Source of the DNA: Mucilaginibacter celer | GTDB taxonomy: Bacteria; Bacteroidota; Bacteroidia; Sphingobacteriales; Sphingobacteriaceae | Reading direction: 5' to 3' | DNA: 64,000 nucleotides | NCBI RefSeq assembly: GCF_003576455.2 | Contig: NZ_CP032869.1 | Span: forward strand, 4,154,001-4,218,000 | Shown: piece by piece, positions 54,328 through 62,609 of the stretch | Layout: each line of letters starts with the position of its first letter | Numbering within the stretch: position 1 is the stretch's first letter | The notes under the pieces: model-generated | Databases searched by the model: none | What the model was told of the DNA's origin: nothing | The model's input: the letters and a program-made list of their open reading frames with translations, nothing else | Program-made: the position numbers and the translations under genes

Positions 54328-54975
54328 TTAACCCAAAATTTCGGCTATCTCTTCAAAGCCTTTTTCGCGGGCCAGATCGGCAGGAAGTTTGCCACCTTCC
54401 ATACGGGTATAAACCTCGGCACCGTTTTCAAGTAACAGGATAATCAGATCAAGGTTGCCATTCTGCGCTGCCGAATGCAGCGGGGTTGCTCCGGCTTGCT
54501 GTACCACGTTAACCTTAGCGCCGTTTTCAATCAGCATCCGGGCAATATCAGTATAATTGCCGGCAGCGGCCGAGTGAATCGGGAACACATTAAAACCGTT
54601 ATTTGATTGCAGGTTAACATTTGCCCCCTTCAATACAAGATACCGGGCTACATCAAAACGGCCGAAGTAACAGGCCAAACCAAGAGCGGTAAAACCATCT
54701 TCGGCATAATCATCAATCGTATCCGGATGAGTGGTTATCCAATGAGCAACATCATCAAATTTACCCGCCGCAGCGGCTTCAAACAGGCTCAAATCACTAA
54801 CATAATTAAGCAGCAAGGCCGTTACTGCCGACTGTTTATAATAACAAGACAGCATAAGCGGCGACACGTTGAGGCTTGTTTTTTGCTTAGCTAATGCCGG
54901 GTCGCGGCCCAACAGGGTGTTGATAGCATCTAAATCGGCGGCGGCAATATATTCTTCCAGTCTTTCTATACTCAT
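54328..54975 (-). CDS. ankyrin repeat protein
   Basis: 215 aa, soluble, no signal peptide. About five ankyrin repeats, clearest in DGFTALGLACYFGRFDVARYLVLKGANVNL, HSAAAGNYTDIARMLIENGAKVNVV and TPLHSAAQNGNLDLIILLLENGAEVYT. A cytoplasmic protein-protein binding scaffold; partner unknown. Promoter not identified. 268 bp separate it from divergent ftsK. Confidence 0.92.
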   Translation of the reverse strand: MSIERLEEYIAAADLDAINTLLGRDPALAKQKTSLNVSPLMLSCYYKQSAVTALLLNYVSDLSLFEAAAAGKFDDVAHWITTHPDTIDDYAEDGFTALGLACYFGRFDVARYLVLKGANVNLQSNNGFNVFPIHSAAAGNYTDIARMLIENGAKVNVVQQAGATPLHSAAQNGNLDLIILLLENGAEVYTRMEGGKLPADLAREKGFEEIAEILG

Positions 54976-55213
54976 TACATCTTAAGTATGCGTTTTTATT
55001 TAACGCGGCTGTTTTTCTTTTATATTAAAAATGTTTTTCGGCTGTGGGTAGATGATGTTTTCCAATTATACTAAAAATTTAAAATTATTGTTTAAAACTT
55101 ATTTAATCTGTTAACTTTATAATGAAGAGGCCTGTAATTTTTTGACAGGTTTCGGGTCTTATATTAAAATTTACCTGTTGCAGCCGCAAGGTTTACACAG
55201 GCGAAATTTTATG

Positions 55214-55221
55214 TAAGTTTG
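55214..55221 (+). promoter_or_regulatory. -7 promoter element TAAGTTTG of ftsK
   Basis: TAnnTTTG match 22 nt before the ftsK ATG. Confidence 0.6.
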
Positions 55222-55243
55222 CAATAACGATTGTTACATCAGG

Positions 55244-57865
55244 ATGCCGGCAAAAGGAAATCAGTTTAAATCAAATAGTTTTAAGGGAGAAAATCAGCCA
55301 CGCCAAAGTGCAAAAGCTGAAAATGAACGTGTTGCGAGTAAGAGATCATTCAAACTGCCACGCTTTGAGCTCGACATGGAAAACAGCCGTGCCATTAAAA
55401 TAGCGGGCCTGTTTTCGCTGTTGCTCTCGGTATTTTTTCTTATAGCGTTTACATCCTACCTGTTTACCTGGCAGGAAGATCAGAGCTATATCTCCAAAAC
55501 CAACGGCGGCTGGCATAACCTTTCAACAGGTACCACCATTCACGAAATTTCGGATATCAATGATCCCGGTATAAAAGCTCAAAACTGGCTGGGCAAACTT
55601 GGGGCACTGCTTTCAAACCAGTTTATATATGAGTGGTTTGGCGTAGGTTCGTTCCTGTTTATTTTTATATTTTTTGTGATAGGTTACCGCATGCTGTTTA
55701 AGGCCCGGTTATTCTCTATCCGCAAAACACTGGCTTATTCCATTTTCAGTATCGTATTTATCTCGGTAACCATAGCTTATGTTCACTCCTTCCTGATTGA
55801 GTATCCGCATTACCTGGAGGGAGGTTTTGGCTTTTGGAGCAACCGCCTGCTTGCCGCCCAAATTGGCCCGGCGGGTACCGGTGGTTTACTGGTATTTTTG
55901 GCGCTAACCGTATTGGTTATTGCCTATAACATCGATTTTAAGATCCCCAAACGCAAAAACCGCCCGGTTGCAGCCATGGAGATTGATGAAGTTGCGCCAG
56001 AACCTGTTGACCTGATTGATGAAGAATATTCTGAACCTTTAGAATGGCCACTCGGAAATAACAAAATCCGCGAAACGCACATAAACACCATCGAGCCGGA
56101 GCCAACTGTGCAGGAACGGTTGCAACAGGAACCTGTCAGGCCCGATCCGTTAAGGCGGCCACCGATGGAACAAACCCCGGTATTTACCGAGCCGGTTGTT
56201 TTACGCCCCGAAAACACCATTAAGCACGAACCTGAAGAAGAGGACGAGATCCCCCTCACTATCGATACCAACCGGCCACTGCCCGAACTGAGCGTAGAGC
56301 AGAGCGACAACGCTAAACAGGATGACCTGCTGAGCAAATTCGGTGTTTACGATCATAAAATGGACCTGCTGGGGTATAAACTGCCGGGTTTAGATCTGTT
56401 AGAAAACCACGGCTCAAACAAAATTTCGGTTAGGCCCGAGGAACTGGAAGCCAACAAAAACAAAATTGTTGAAACGCTGAACCATTACAACATCGAGATT
56501 GATAAGATCAAGGCGACAATTGGCCCAACGGTTACTTTGTATGAGATTATCCCGGCACCGGGCGTACGTATCAGCAAAATCAAAAACCTCGAAGATGATA
56601 TTGCCTTAAGTTTAGCTGCTTTGGGCATCCGTATTATTGCGCCTATGCCAGGCAAGGGCACCATCGGTATTGAAGTGCCTAATCAAAACCCCGAAATGGT
56701 TTCGATGCGATCTATCCTTGAAACCGAAAAATATCAGAACACTACGATGGACTTGCCTATTGCCATGGGCAAAACCATATCAAACGAAGTATTTATTGCC
56801 GATTTAGCTAAAATGCCTCACTTACTGGTGGCTGGTGCTACAGGTCAGGGTAAATCGGTTGGTATTAACGCCATCCTGGTATCCCTGCTCTACAAAAAAC
56901 ACCCTGCCGAGCTGAAGTTTGTACTGGTTGACCCTAAAAAAGTAGAGTTAACCCTGTTCCGCAAAATTGAAAGGCACTTTTTGGCTAAACTACCCGATGA
57001 TGGCGACGCTATTATTACCGATACAAAAAAGGTAGTAAATACCCTCAATTCGTTATGTATTGAGATGGATCAGCGCTACGATTTGCTGAAAGACGCCCAG
57101 GTACGTAACCTGAAAGAGTACAACGCCAAATTTGTTAACCGCAAAATAAGCGATCCGGAAAAACACCGTTACCTGCCATTCATCGTGCTGGTGATAGACG
57201 AGTTTGCCGATTTAATGATGACAGCCGGTAAAGAGGTTGAAATGCCTATTGCCCGTATAGCGCAGCTGGCCCGTGCGGTGGGTATCCATTTGGTTATTGC
57301 AACACAACGTCCGTCTGTTAATATCATTACAGGTACCATCAAGGCCAACTTCCCATCAAGGCTGGCATTCAGGGTGCTTTCTAAAATAGATTCGCGCACT
57401 ATTCTGGATGCGGGCGGTGCTGATCAGTTGATCGGTCGCGGGGATATGTTGTTCTCAACCGGCAGCGATCTCATCCGTTTGCAGTGCGCCTTTGTGGATA
57501 CGCCCGAGGTGGAAGCAATATCCGATTTTATAGGCAACCAGAAAGGCTACCCATCGGCTATGTACCTGCCCGAATATGTGGGTGAAGGCGAAGCCAGCAG
57601 CACCAAAGAATATGATCCTGATGATCGCGACCCGATGTTTGAGGAGGCAGCCCGTTTGATTGTGATCCACCAACAAGGCTCAACATCGCTTATTCAGCGT
57701 AAAATGAAGCTTGGTTATAACCGTGCAGGCCGCATTATAGATCAGTTGGAAGCAGCCGGAATTGTTGGGCCCTTTGAAGGCAGCAAGGCCCGTGATGTGC
57801 TTTACCCGGACGAGTACAGCCTGGAGCGTTACCTCGAAACACTTCAAAAACCTGTTAAAGATTAA
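55244..57865 (+). CDS. ftsK: FtsK/SpoIIIE DNA translocase
   Basis: 873 aa. Four N-terminal transmembrane helices (about 50-240) anchor it at the septum; an acidic Pro-rich linker (about 245-365) follows; then the alpha domain and the RecA-like beta motor with Walker A AGATGQGKSVG (about 528-538) and Walker B VLVIDEFADLMM. The C-terminal gamma winged helix (ARLIVIHQQGSTSLIQRKMKLGYNRAGRIIDQLEAAGIVGP) reads polar KOPS-like sequences. It pumps chromosome ends apart and activates XerCD at dif. The LolA-like gene follows 69 bp downstream, as often in this phylum. Confidence 0.96.
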   Translation: MPAKGNQFKSNSFKGENQPRQSAKAENERVASKRSFKLPRFELDMENSRAIKIAGLFSLLLSVFFLIAFTSYLFTWQEDQSYISKTNGGWHNLSTGTTIHEISDINDPGIKAQNWLGKLGALLSNQFIYEWFGVGSFLFIFIFFVIGYRMLFKARLFSIRKTLAYSIFSIVFISVTIAYVHSFLIEYPHYLEGGFGFWSNRLLAAQIGPAGTGGLLVFLALTVLVIAYNIDFKIPKRKNRPVAAMEIDEVAPEPVDLIDEEYSEPLEWPLGNNKIRETHINTIEPEPTVQERLQQEPVRPDPLRRPPMEQTPVFTEPVVLRPENTIKHEPEEEDEIPLTIDTNRPLPELSVEQSDNAKQDDLLSKFGVYDHKMDLLGYKLPGLDLLENHGSNKISVRPEELEANKNKIVETLNHYNIEIDKIKATIGPTVTLYEIIPAPGVRISKIKNLEDDIALSLAALGIRIIAPMPGKGTIGIEVPNQNPEMVSMRSILETEKYQNTTMDLPIAMGKTISNEVFIADLAKMPHLLVAGATGQGKSVGINAILVSLLYKKHPAELKFVLVDPKKVELTLFRKIERHFLAKLPDDGDAIITDTKKVVNTLNSLCIEMDQRYDLLKDAQVRNLKEYNAKFVNRKISDPEKHRYLPFIVLVIDEFADLMMTAGKEVEMPIARIAQLARAVGIHLVIATQRPSVNIITGTIKANFPSRLAFRVLSKIDSRTILDAGGADQLIGRGDMLFSTGSDLIRLQCAFVDTPEVEAISDFIGNQKGYPSAMYLPEYVGEGEASSTKEYDPDDRDPMFEEAARLIVIHQQGSTSLIQRKMKLGYNRAGRIIDQLEAAGIVGPFEGSKARDVLYPDEYSLERYLETLQKPVKD

Positions 57866-57934
57866 ACCAACCTGTAAATTATTACTCTAAACTATAACTA
57901 TCGATAGGGATAGTTGTTGTTGAATAAAAACCGA

Positions 57935-58612
57935 ATGAAAAAGATCATTTTATATACCGTTTTAGCAATAAGTACAAGTACTGCTGCCTTTGCGCAAAAA
58001 GACAGCCAGGCAAGAGCTATATTGGGCCAGGTGAGCCAAAAATATAAATCGTACGATGTTATCAAAACCGATTTTACCTTCAGCCTTAACAACCAGCAGG
58101 CCGGCATTAAAGAAACACAAACCGGCACGTTAATATCAAAGGCAAAAAGCGGAAAATATCGCGTAAGCCTGTACAACTCGGCAGCCAAACCCGAAATTGA
58201 TAAAGAGATTATGAGCGATGGCAAAACCCAGTGGACCTACCTTAAAAAAGATAAAGAGGTACAGGTTGGCGATGTAGATAAAAGCGGCGATGGCCTTGGT
58301 AACCCGGCCCAGATTTTCACCATATACGAAAAAGGTTTTAAATACCTATACACCGGCGAGCAAAAGATTGCCGGCAAGGTTTATCAAAATATTGAGCTTA
58401 CTCCTGAGGATGAAAAGAAATCAATATTCAAGGTAAAACTAACTATCGATAAGGTAAAAAAACAAATTTACAGTGCCCTGCTGTTTGATAAAAACGGCAA
58501 CAGGTATACTTACACTGTGCGCAGTTTTACACCTAACGTGCCTGCACCAGATGCTACTTTTGCCTGGGATGCCAAAGGCCATCCAGGTGTTGAGGTGGTG
58601 GATTTGAGGTAA
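57935..58612 (+). CDS. LolA-like outer membrane lipoprotein carrier protein
   Basis: 225 aa from ATG 57935 with signal peptide ending AAFAQ, so periplasmic. LolA/LolB fold: the N-terminal YKSYDVIKTDFTFSLNN strand pattern, QTGTLISKAKSGKYRVSL and KTQWTYLKKDKEVQV match the family. It carries lipoproteins or other lipids across the periplasm. Position after ftsK is typical of Bacteroidota lolA. Probably co-transcribed with ftsK. Terminator follows. Confidence 0.9.
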   Translation: MKKIILYTVLAISTSTAAFAQKDSQARAILGQVSQKYKSYDVIKTDFTFSLNNQQAGIKETQTGTLISKAKSGKYRVSLYNSAAKPEIDKEIMSDGKTQWTYLKKDKEVQVGDVDKSGDGLGNPAQIFTIYEKGFKYLYTGEQKIAGKVYQNIELTPEDEKKSIFKVKLTIDKVKKQIYSALLFDKNGNRYTYTVRSFTPNVPAPDATFAWDAKGHPGVEVVDLR

Positions 58613-58659
58613 GTTTTATTTAGATGTGAGATTGGAGACGTGAGATTTGAGATATTGCG

Positions 58660-58690
58660 AGCCGGGATTTTTCCCGGCTTTTTTTATTGC
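58660..58690 (+). terminator. intrinsic terminator after the lolA-like gene
   Basis: Stem gccggga / tcccggc with a T loop, followed by seven T. The preceding 58620-58655 is a degenerate gtgagatttgaga simple repeat. Confidence 0.88.
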
Positions 58691-58707
58691 TTCTTATTAC
58701 TGTCGCT

Positions 58708-58921
58708 ACCGCGGGTTTAGCGATAGCGTAACCCGTGGGAAAAACAAGTTAAGTCTCTGACTTAACCCCAAAACTGGTCGAAGTTTAGCGACAGCGTAAC
58801 TTCGTCCTAAACTGGGTTAAGCTTTCAGCTTAACTTTACAGGCATAACAGTTATTTGCATCCGGAAGCAGAATGCTTCCTACAGTTTAGGTCGAAGTTAC
58901 GCTATCGCTAAACTTCAACCA
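58708..58921. repeat. nested-palindrome element, locus 6 (inverted copy of locus 5)
   Basis: 37-bp arms at 58775-58811 and 58885-58921 with inner hairpins 58816-58834 (TTC loop) and 58863-58879 (GAA loop): the reverse complement of locus 5. Just before it are two more hairpins, a gggttta...taaccc stem around 58713-58736 sharing the loop tagcgatagcgt with the outer arms, and 58748-58766 (8-bp stem, TCT loop). This fills the 318-bp gap. Confidence 0.9.
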
Positions 58922-58930
58922 GGAATTTTT

Positions 58931-59479
58931 TTACAATTTTATCATTTTTAACTCCGCTATCTTTCTCATAACAGCCTCCACCCTTTCCTCAACTGTAGTA
59001 TCGCCCTCAATAGCTAACACAGGTGTTTTCAAATTGCTTATCCAGTCGCGGTGTGCATGCAGGCTGCGGCTGTTGGTAATCAGTTCATCATATCCCCGTG
59101 CCCAGTCAATAAATTCATGATAAAGCCGGTTTCGGTACTTATCACTATGAATGATATCGCCGTAGCGCTCATATTCCCTATCTCGTAAACGCTGCAACCT
59201 AAGCTCTTGCGGGATATACAGGAATACCGACAGATCAAATTGCCAGTTATTATTCCAGTTGATAACGGAACCTCCAAGCAGCCAGTTATCCAAACCAGAC
59301 ATGGCTTCGTTAATTAACCGGTTACGAACCAGCGGATCGCGCCGTACCGTAAATGGCGGGTTTGATTTCTCCCAGAAATAATAATCGCTGTCGAAATAAG
59401 GGTAGCCGAGTTTTTCGGAAAGCACCTTGCCCAAAGTAGTAACGCCTGCGCCGGAGGCGCCAAAAATGTTGATATGCAT
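58931..59479 (-). CDS. P-loop adenylate kinase-like ATP-binding protein
   Basis: 182 aa from ATG 59479; an in-frame TTG upstream is less likely. Walker A GASGAGVTT (6-14) with Val in place of the usual Lys before the Thr pair, followed by LGKVLSEKLGYPYFDSDYYFWEK, as in small AAA/adenylate kinase-like proteins. The lid has LQRLRDREYERYG. The missing Walker A Lys makes catalysis doubtful, although this GxxGxGxTT variant is known in related families. Two dyads with a 22-bp period sit just upstream of its promoter. Role unknown. Confidence 0.8.
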   Translation of the reverse strand: MHINIFGASGAGVTTLGKVLSEKLGYPYFDSDYYFWEKSNPPFTVRRDPLVRNRLINEAMSGLDNWLLGGSVINWNNNWQFDLSVFLYIPQELRLQRLRDREYERYGDIIHSDKYRNRLYHEFIDWARGYDELITNSRSLHAHRDWISNLKTPVLAIEGDTTVEERVEAVMRKIAELKMIKL

Positions 59480-59508
59480 CACATAGTTATCTTGAGGCGG
59501 CAAATAAA

Positions 59509-59560
59509 CAAAAATAAATTACTCAATACGTTGAGTAAAATTACTCAGTGTATTGAGTAA
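59509..59560 (-). promoter_or_regulatory. promoter with tandem dyads upstream of the P-loop gene
   Basis: Minus-strand -7 element TATTTTTG (59516-59509), 29 nt before the ATG. Immediately upstream are two dyads, TTACTCAATACGTTGAGTAA (59519-59538) and a near copy at 59541-59560, centred 22 bp apart (two helical turns). Looks like a paired operator. Confidence 0.6.
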
Positions 59561-59585
59561 TTTTAATAATAACAGTCTACATCGG

Positions 59586-60650
59586 TTATTCACTATCCCC
59601 CACCTTCAACCTCCGCTCCATTACCTCCCGCCAGGTAGTTAAAATAAAGCCCTTCTGTTTCAGGTAAGCTCTAAACCGCGGATCGGTCATGGCCAGCAGA
59701 TCGCCTTTTCGTTTCTGGCCTTCGTTGCAGATGTTTTTAAATTGGGGCGATGGGTTGGTACAGTGCATCAGCACCATGGTTAAACCGGGCGAAAAACGTT
59801 CGAAATTTTCGATATAATGATCGGTGTACCATTTTTGCAGTTCTTTATCGCCTGCTTTTTCAATGTTGGGCATCACCCAATCATAGCTCGAATTATCCAG
59901 GTCGTCAAGTACCGGCAGGCCTCCTTTCCAGGCCATTGCGCCCATTTCTTTGGCTTTGGCCAATTCGGGCGGATCGGCTATGGTCATGCCATCGGTATAC
60001 TTGCCATCCTTTTTTAGCTGGGCAATGGTGGCGTTCTTTGCTTCGGCCTTGTAAAACAGATCTTCACCGCCGGGAATCATCACAGGGATTTTTTTCTCGA
60101 TACCGAGGTTAATATATTTTTCGAGGTACGAAGGCTTGGCAAACAGTGTACCCATGTGCGAATCGAGGTGTGTGGGCGTAAAACCCATAGTCAGGGCACG
60201 ATCAAGCTGGGCGCGGATCTCTTTATCCACCTCATCGGCGGTTGCCCTGAAATATACCGCGGCAACTGTCGGCCAAAAAGCTCCTTCTTTATCTACCAAT
60301 CCGGGTACAGTTGTTTTACCTGCCAGAGGGCTCCAGCGATAGCCTTCCCACTCGGATGTAAGGGTTAGGTGTAGCCCGGCGTCTATACCGGGATGCTTAT
60401 CCATATAGTGCTTAAAATCGGCCATCCAGGGGCAGGGCATCATTACACTGGTTGATGTAGCTACTCCGTTACCAATGGCCATTTCGGCGCCCTCATTACT
60501 CTCGTGCGACATACCCGCATCATCAACATGAATAATAATTACACGTGCTCCTTTTGGCCAGCCAAGCTTTTCGGCATAGGTTTTAGTTTGCTGGGCATTA
60601 AGGGCTACGCTTAAAATTACACCTGCGGCGGTAAGGATTAAGTTCTTCAT
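59586..60650 (-). CDS. YdjC/ChbG-family deacetylase
   Basis: 354 aa, signal peptide ending ALNAQ, so exported. The polysaccharide deacetylase-like YdjC fold is recognised by IIIHVDDAGMSHESNEG with the metal-binding Asp43/Asp44 pair, DAGLHLTLTSEW and THLDSHMGTL. ChbG removes an acetyl group from chitooligosaccharides; many family members are of unknown substrate. A secreted version suggests processing of chitin or another acetylated sugar. It lies upstream of the P-loop gene on the same strand. Confidence 0.9.
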   Translation of the reverse strand: MKNLILTAAGVILSVALNAQQTKTYAEKLGWPKGARVIIIHVDDAGMSHESNEGAEMAIGNGVATSTSVMMPCPWMADFKHYMDKHPGIDAGLHLTLTSEWEGYRWSPLAGKTTVPGLVDKEGAFWPTVAAVYFRATADEVDKEIRAQLDRALTMGFTPTHLDSHMGTLFAKPSYLEKYINLGIEKKIPVMIPGGEDLFYKAEAKNATIAQLKKDGKYTDGMTIADPPELAKAKEMGAMAWKGGLPVLDDLDNSSYDWVMPNIEKAGDKELQKWYTDHYIENFERFSPGLTMVLMHCTNPSPQFKNICNEGQKRKGDLLAMTDPRFRAYLKQKGFILTTWREVMERRLKVGDSE

Positions 60651-60752
60651 AAATAAAACTTTAGGATATAAAAGGTTATTAAAAATAGCTATTTAATTAC
60701 CAAATGTGACACGCATATGCCAAATTCGGCCTATAAATAGCTGTGTTTTTAC

Positions 60753-60760
60753 TACTTTTG
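60753..60760 (+). promoter_or_regulatory. -7 promoter element TACTTTTG
   Basis: TAnnTTTG match 6 nt before the ATG at 60767. This again implies a leaderless mRNA. Confidence 0.6.
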
Positions 60761-60766
60761 GTATTC

Positions 60767-61039
60767 ATGTTACCCGCAACCAACCATACGCTCGAAAAAC
60801 TGGAAATGCTGCTAAAAACTGCAGGATACAAGGTGCGTTATGAAAAAGGTAACTTTAAAACCGGCGCCTGCCTGCTACAGAGCAGTAAAATGATTGTGGT
60901 GAACCGTTTCTCCAACCTCGAAAGCAAAATACTGGCTTTGGTTGAACTGCTGCGCGACCTTGAGGTTGATTACAAGCTACTGGATGATAAACAGATTGCA
61001 TTTTTACAGGAAATTAAACAAACCAAACTGCAGCTGTGA
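60767..61039 (+). CDS. small conserved-looking hypothetical protein
   Basis: 90 aa from ATG 60767. An amphipathic helix at each end and a central strand pair (YKVRYEKGNFKTGACLLQSSKMIVVNRFSNLESKILALVELLRDL). No family is named with certainty. The start of the PhnP-like gene (GTG) overlaps its stop by 4 bp (GTGA), so the two are translationally coupled and probably work together. Confidence 0.75.
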   Translation: MLPATNHTLEKLEMLLKTAGYKVRYEKGNFKTGACLLQSSKMIVVNRFSNLESKILALVELLRDLEVDYKLLDDKQIAFLQEIKQTKLQL

Positions 61040-61797
61040 CCATAACATTTTTAGGAACCGGAACATCGCAGGGCGTACCTGTTATTGCCTGCAATTGCGA
61101 GGTATGTTTATCGGCCGATAAGCGCGATAAAAGGCTTCGCAGTTCGGTTTTGGTTGAGGCCGAAGATAAAACCATTATTATAGATTCGGGGCCCGATTTC
61201 AGGTACCAGATGTTGCGTGCCCATGTGCAGCACCTGGATGCCATAGTTTTTACCCACGAACATAAAGATCATATTGCCGGCATGGACGATATCCGCGCGT
61301 TTAACTACAAGCAAAACGTGCCCATGGATATTTATGCCGATGAGCGGGTGCAAAAAGCCCTGGCCCGGGAGTTTCCTTACGTTTTCGATGGAACGGGATA
61401 CCCTGGCATCCCTCAGGTAAACCTGCATACCGTAGCTTCCGAGCCGTTCAATATCGGCAGCATCAGGTTAATCCCTATCGAGGTTTTTCATTATCGCCTG
61501 CCAATAAAAGGCTACCGGATAAAAGATTTTACTTATGTAACCGATGCCAAAACTATTTTACCAGCAGAAATGGAAAAAATAAAAGGCAGCCGGATCCTGG
61601 TAATCAACGCCCTGCAAAAAGAAACCCACATTTCGCATTTCACCCTTGATGAAGCCGTTGCTTTTGCCAATGAAATAGGTGCCGAAACCACGTATTTTAC
61701 GCACATAAGCCATAGGCTGGGCAAACATGCTGATATCACTAAAGAACTGCCGCCCGGCATTGAGCTGGCTTATGACGGCCTTAAGCTGGAAATTTAA
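61036..61797 (+). CDS. PhnP-like MBL-fold metallohydrolase
   Basis: 253 aa, GTG start at 61036 coupled to the preceding gene. Metallo-beta-lactamase fold with THEHKDH (His74-x-His76-x-Asp78-His79). The Cys19-x-Cys21-x2-Cys24 cluster (CNCEVC) has the spacing I recall for the structural zinc site of PhnP-type phosphodiesterases. PhnP cleaves cyclic ribose phosphates in phosphonate use, but no phn genes are here, so another cyclic phosphate or ester is likely. The BLUF photoreceptor gene follows 60 bp later on the same strand. Confidence 0.9.
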   Translation: MTITFLGTGTSQGVPVIACNCEVCLSADKRDKRLRSSVLVEAEDKTIIIDSGPDFRYQMLRAHVQHLDAIVFTHEHKDHIAGMDDIRAFNYKQNVPMDIYADERVQKALAREFPYVFDGTGYPGIPQVNLHTVASEPFNIGSIRLIPIEVFHYRLPIKGYRIKDFTYVTDAKTILPAEMEKIKGSRILVINALQKETHISHFTLDEAVAFANEIGAETTYFTHISHRLGKHADITKELPPGIELAYDGLKLEI

Positions 61798-61857
61798 CGC
61801 TACAACCCTATTGTTTAAATCCGTATCTTAAACTGATATAAAATAGCCCCTGATTTT

Positions 61858-62280
61858 ATGGAATATCTTGTGTATGTAAGCACCGCCAAAAAAATGATGA
61901 CCGACGAGGAACTCCTGGAACTGCTTACCCAGGCCCGCGAAAAAAATGCCATACACGGCATTACCGGGCTGTTACTCTATGGCGAAGGCACATTTATGCA
62001 GGCCCTTGAAGGCGAAAAAGATGATCTTGAAAAAATTTTCGCCGCTATTGAGCTCGATATCAGGCACCGTAATATCATTAAGCTGATAACCGGAAAAATT
62101 ACAGAACGGGTTTTCCCTAACTGGACAATGGCCTTTTCATCGGTAGATGCCGAAACATTGGCTACGATAGAAGGCTACCTCAACCCCACCAGCAAAAATT
62201 TTGTTGGGGATAGTAAGCACCCTACCATTATCATGCTGAAAACGTTTGTTGATACCAATAAGCTTTCGGTATCTTTTTAA
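61858..62280 (+). CDS. BLUF-domain blue-light photoreceptor
   Basis: 140 aa, a stand-alone BLUF domain (1-92) with a 45-residue C-terminal tail. The flavin-pocket residues align without gaps to AppA: Tyr6 (Y21), Asn30 (N45), Gln48 (Q63), Trp89 (W104) and Met91 (M106). BLUF proteins bind FAD and switch hydrogen bonding on blue light; short ones signal by binding a partner. The neighbouring PhnP-like hydrolase is a possible partner, by position only. Convergent with a DUF3072 gene 5 bp away. Confidence 0.95.
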   Translation: MEYLVYVSTAKKMMTDEELLELLTQAREKNAIHGITGLLLYGEGTFMQALEGEKDDLEKIFAAIELDIRHRNIIKLITGKITERVFPNWTMAFSSVDAETLATIEGYLNPTSKNFVGDSKHPTIIMLKTFVDTNKLSVSF

Positions 62281-62285
62281 AGCAT

Positions 62286-62564
62286 TTAGTTATTTAACCC
62301 GCGGCCGGTTTTGTGCTGCAACTCTTCTATCCGTTTGGATGCTTCGGCTTTGGTTAGAGCTTCATCAAATTCTTCACCTGCTTCATCGGATAAAGTTTTG
62401 AGATAAGAGTGTTGAGCACCGGTCATAGGTTCATCGCCGGTTGTCCATTCGTCCGGATCTTTTATTGTATTTGAGCCTTTAAGTTGATTTTGCCTGATGA
62501 TCTCTTCATCATCCGATTCATCAAAAAAGCCATTATCGGGTATATCATTGGAGTTGATAGTCAT
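62286..62564 (-). CDS. DUF3072 protein
   Basis: 92 aa, acidic N-terminal half (FDESDDEEIIRQNQLKG), then the DUF3072 block: KDPDEWTTGDEPMTGAQHSYLKTLSDEAGEEFDEALTKAEASKRIEELQHKTGRG. Such proteins are small and soluble, with no known function, and the block resembles the short DUF3072 proteins common in soil bacteria. Monocistronic. Confidence 0.88.
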   Translation of the reverse strand: MTINSNDIPDNGFFDESDDEEIIRQNQLKGSNTIKDPDEWTTGDEPMTGAQHSYLKTLSDEAGEEFDEALTKAEASKRIEELQHKTGRGLNN

Positions 62565-62609
62565 AACTGTTAGTTTATATTAACAACTGCTATACCGCGA
62601 TTATTGTTT

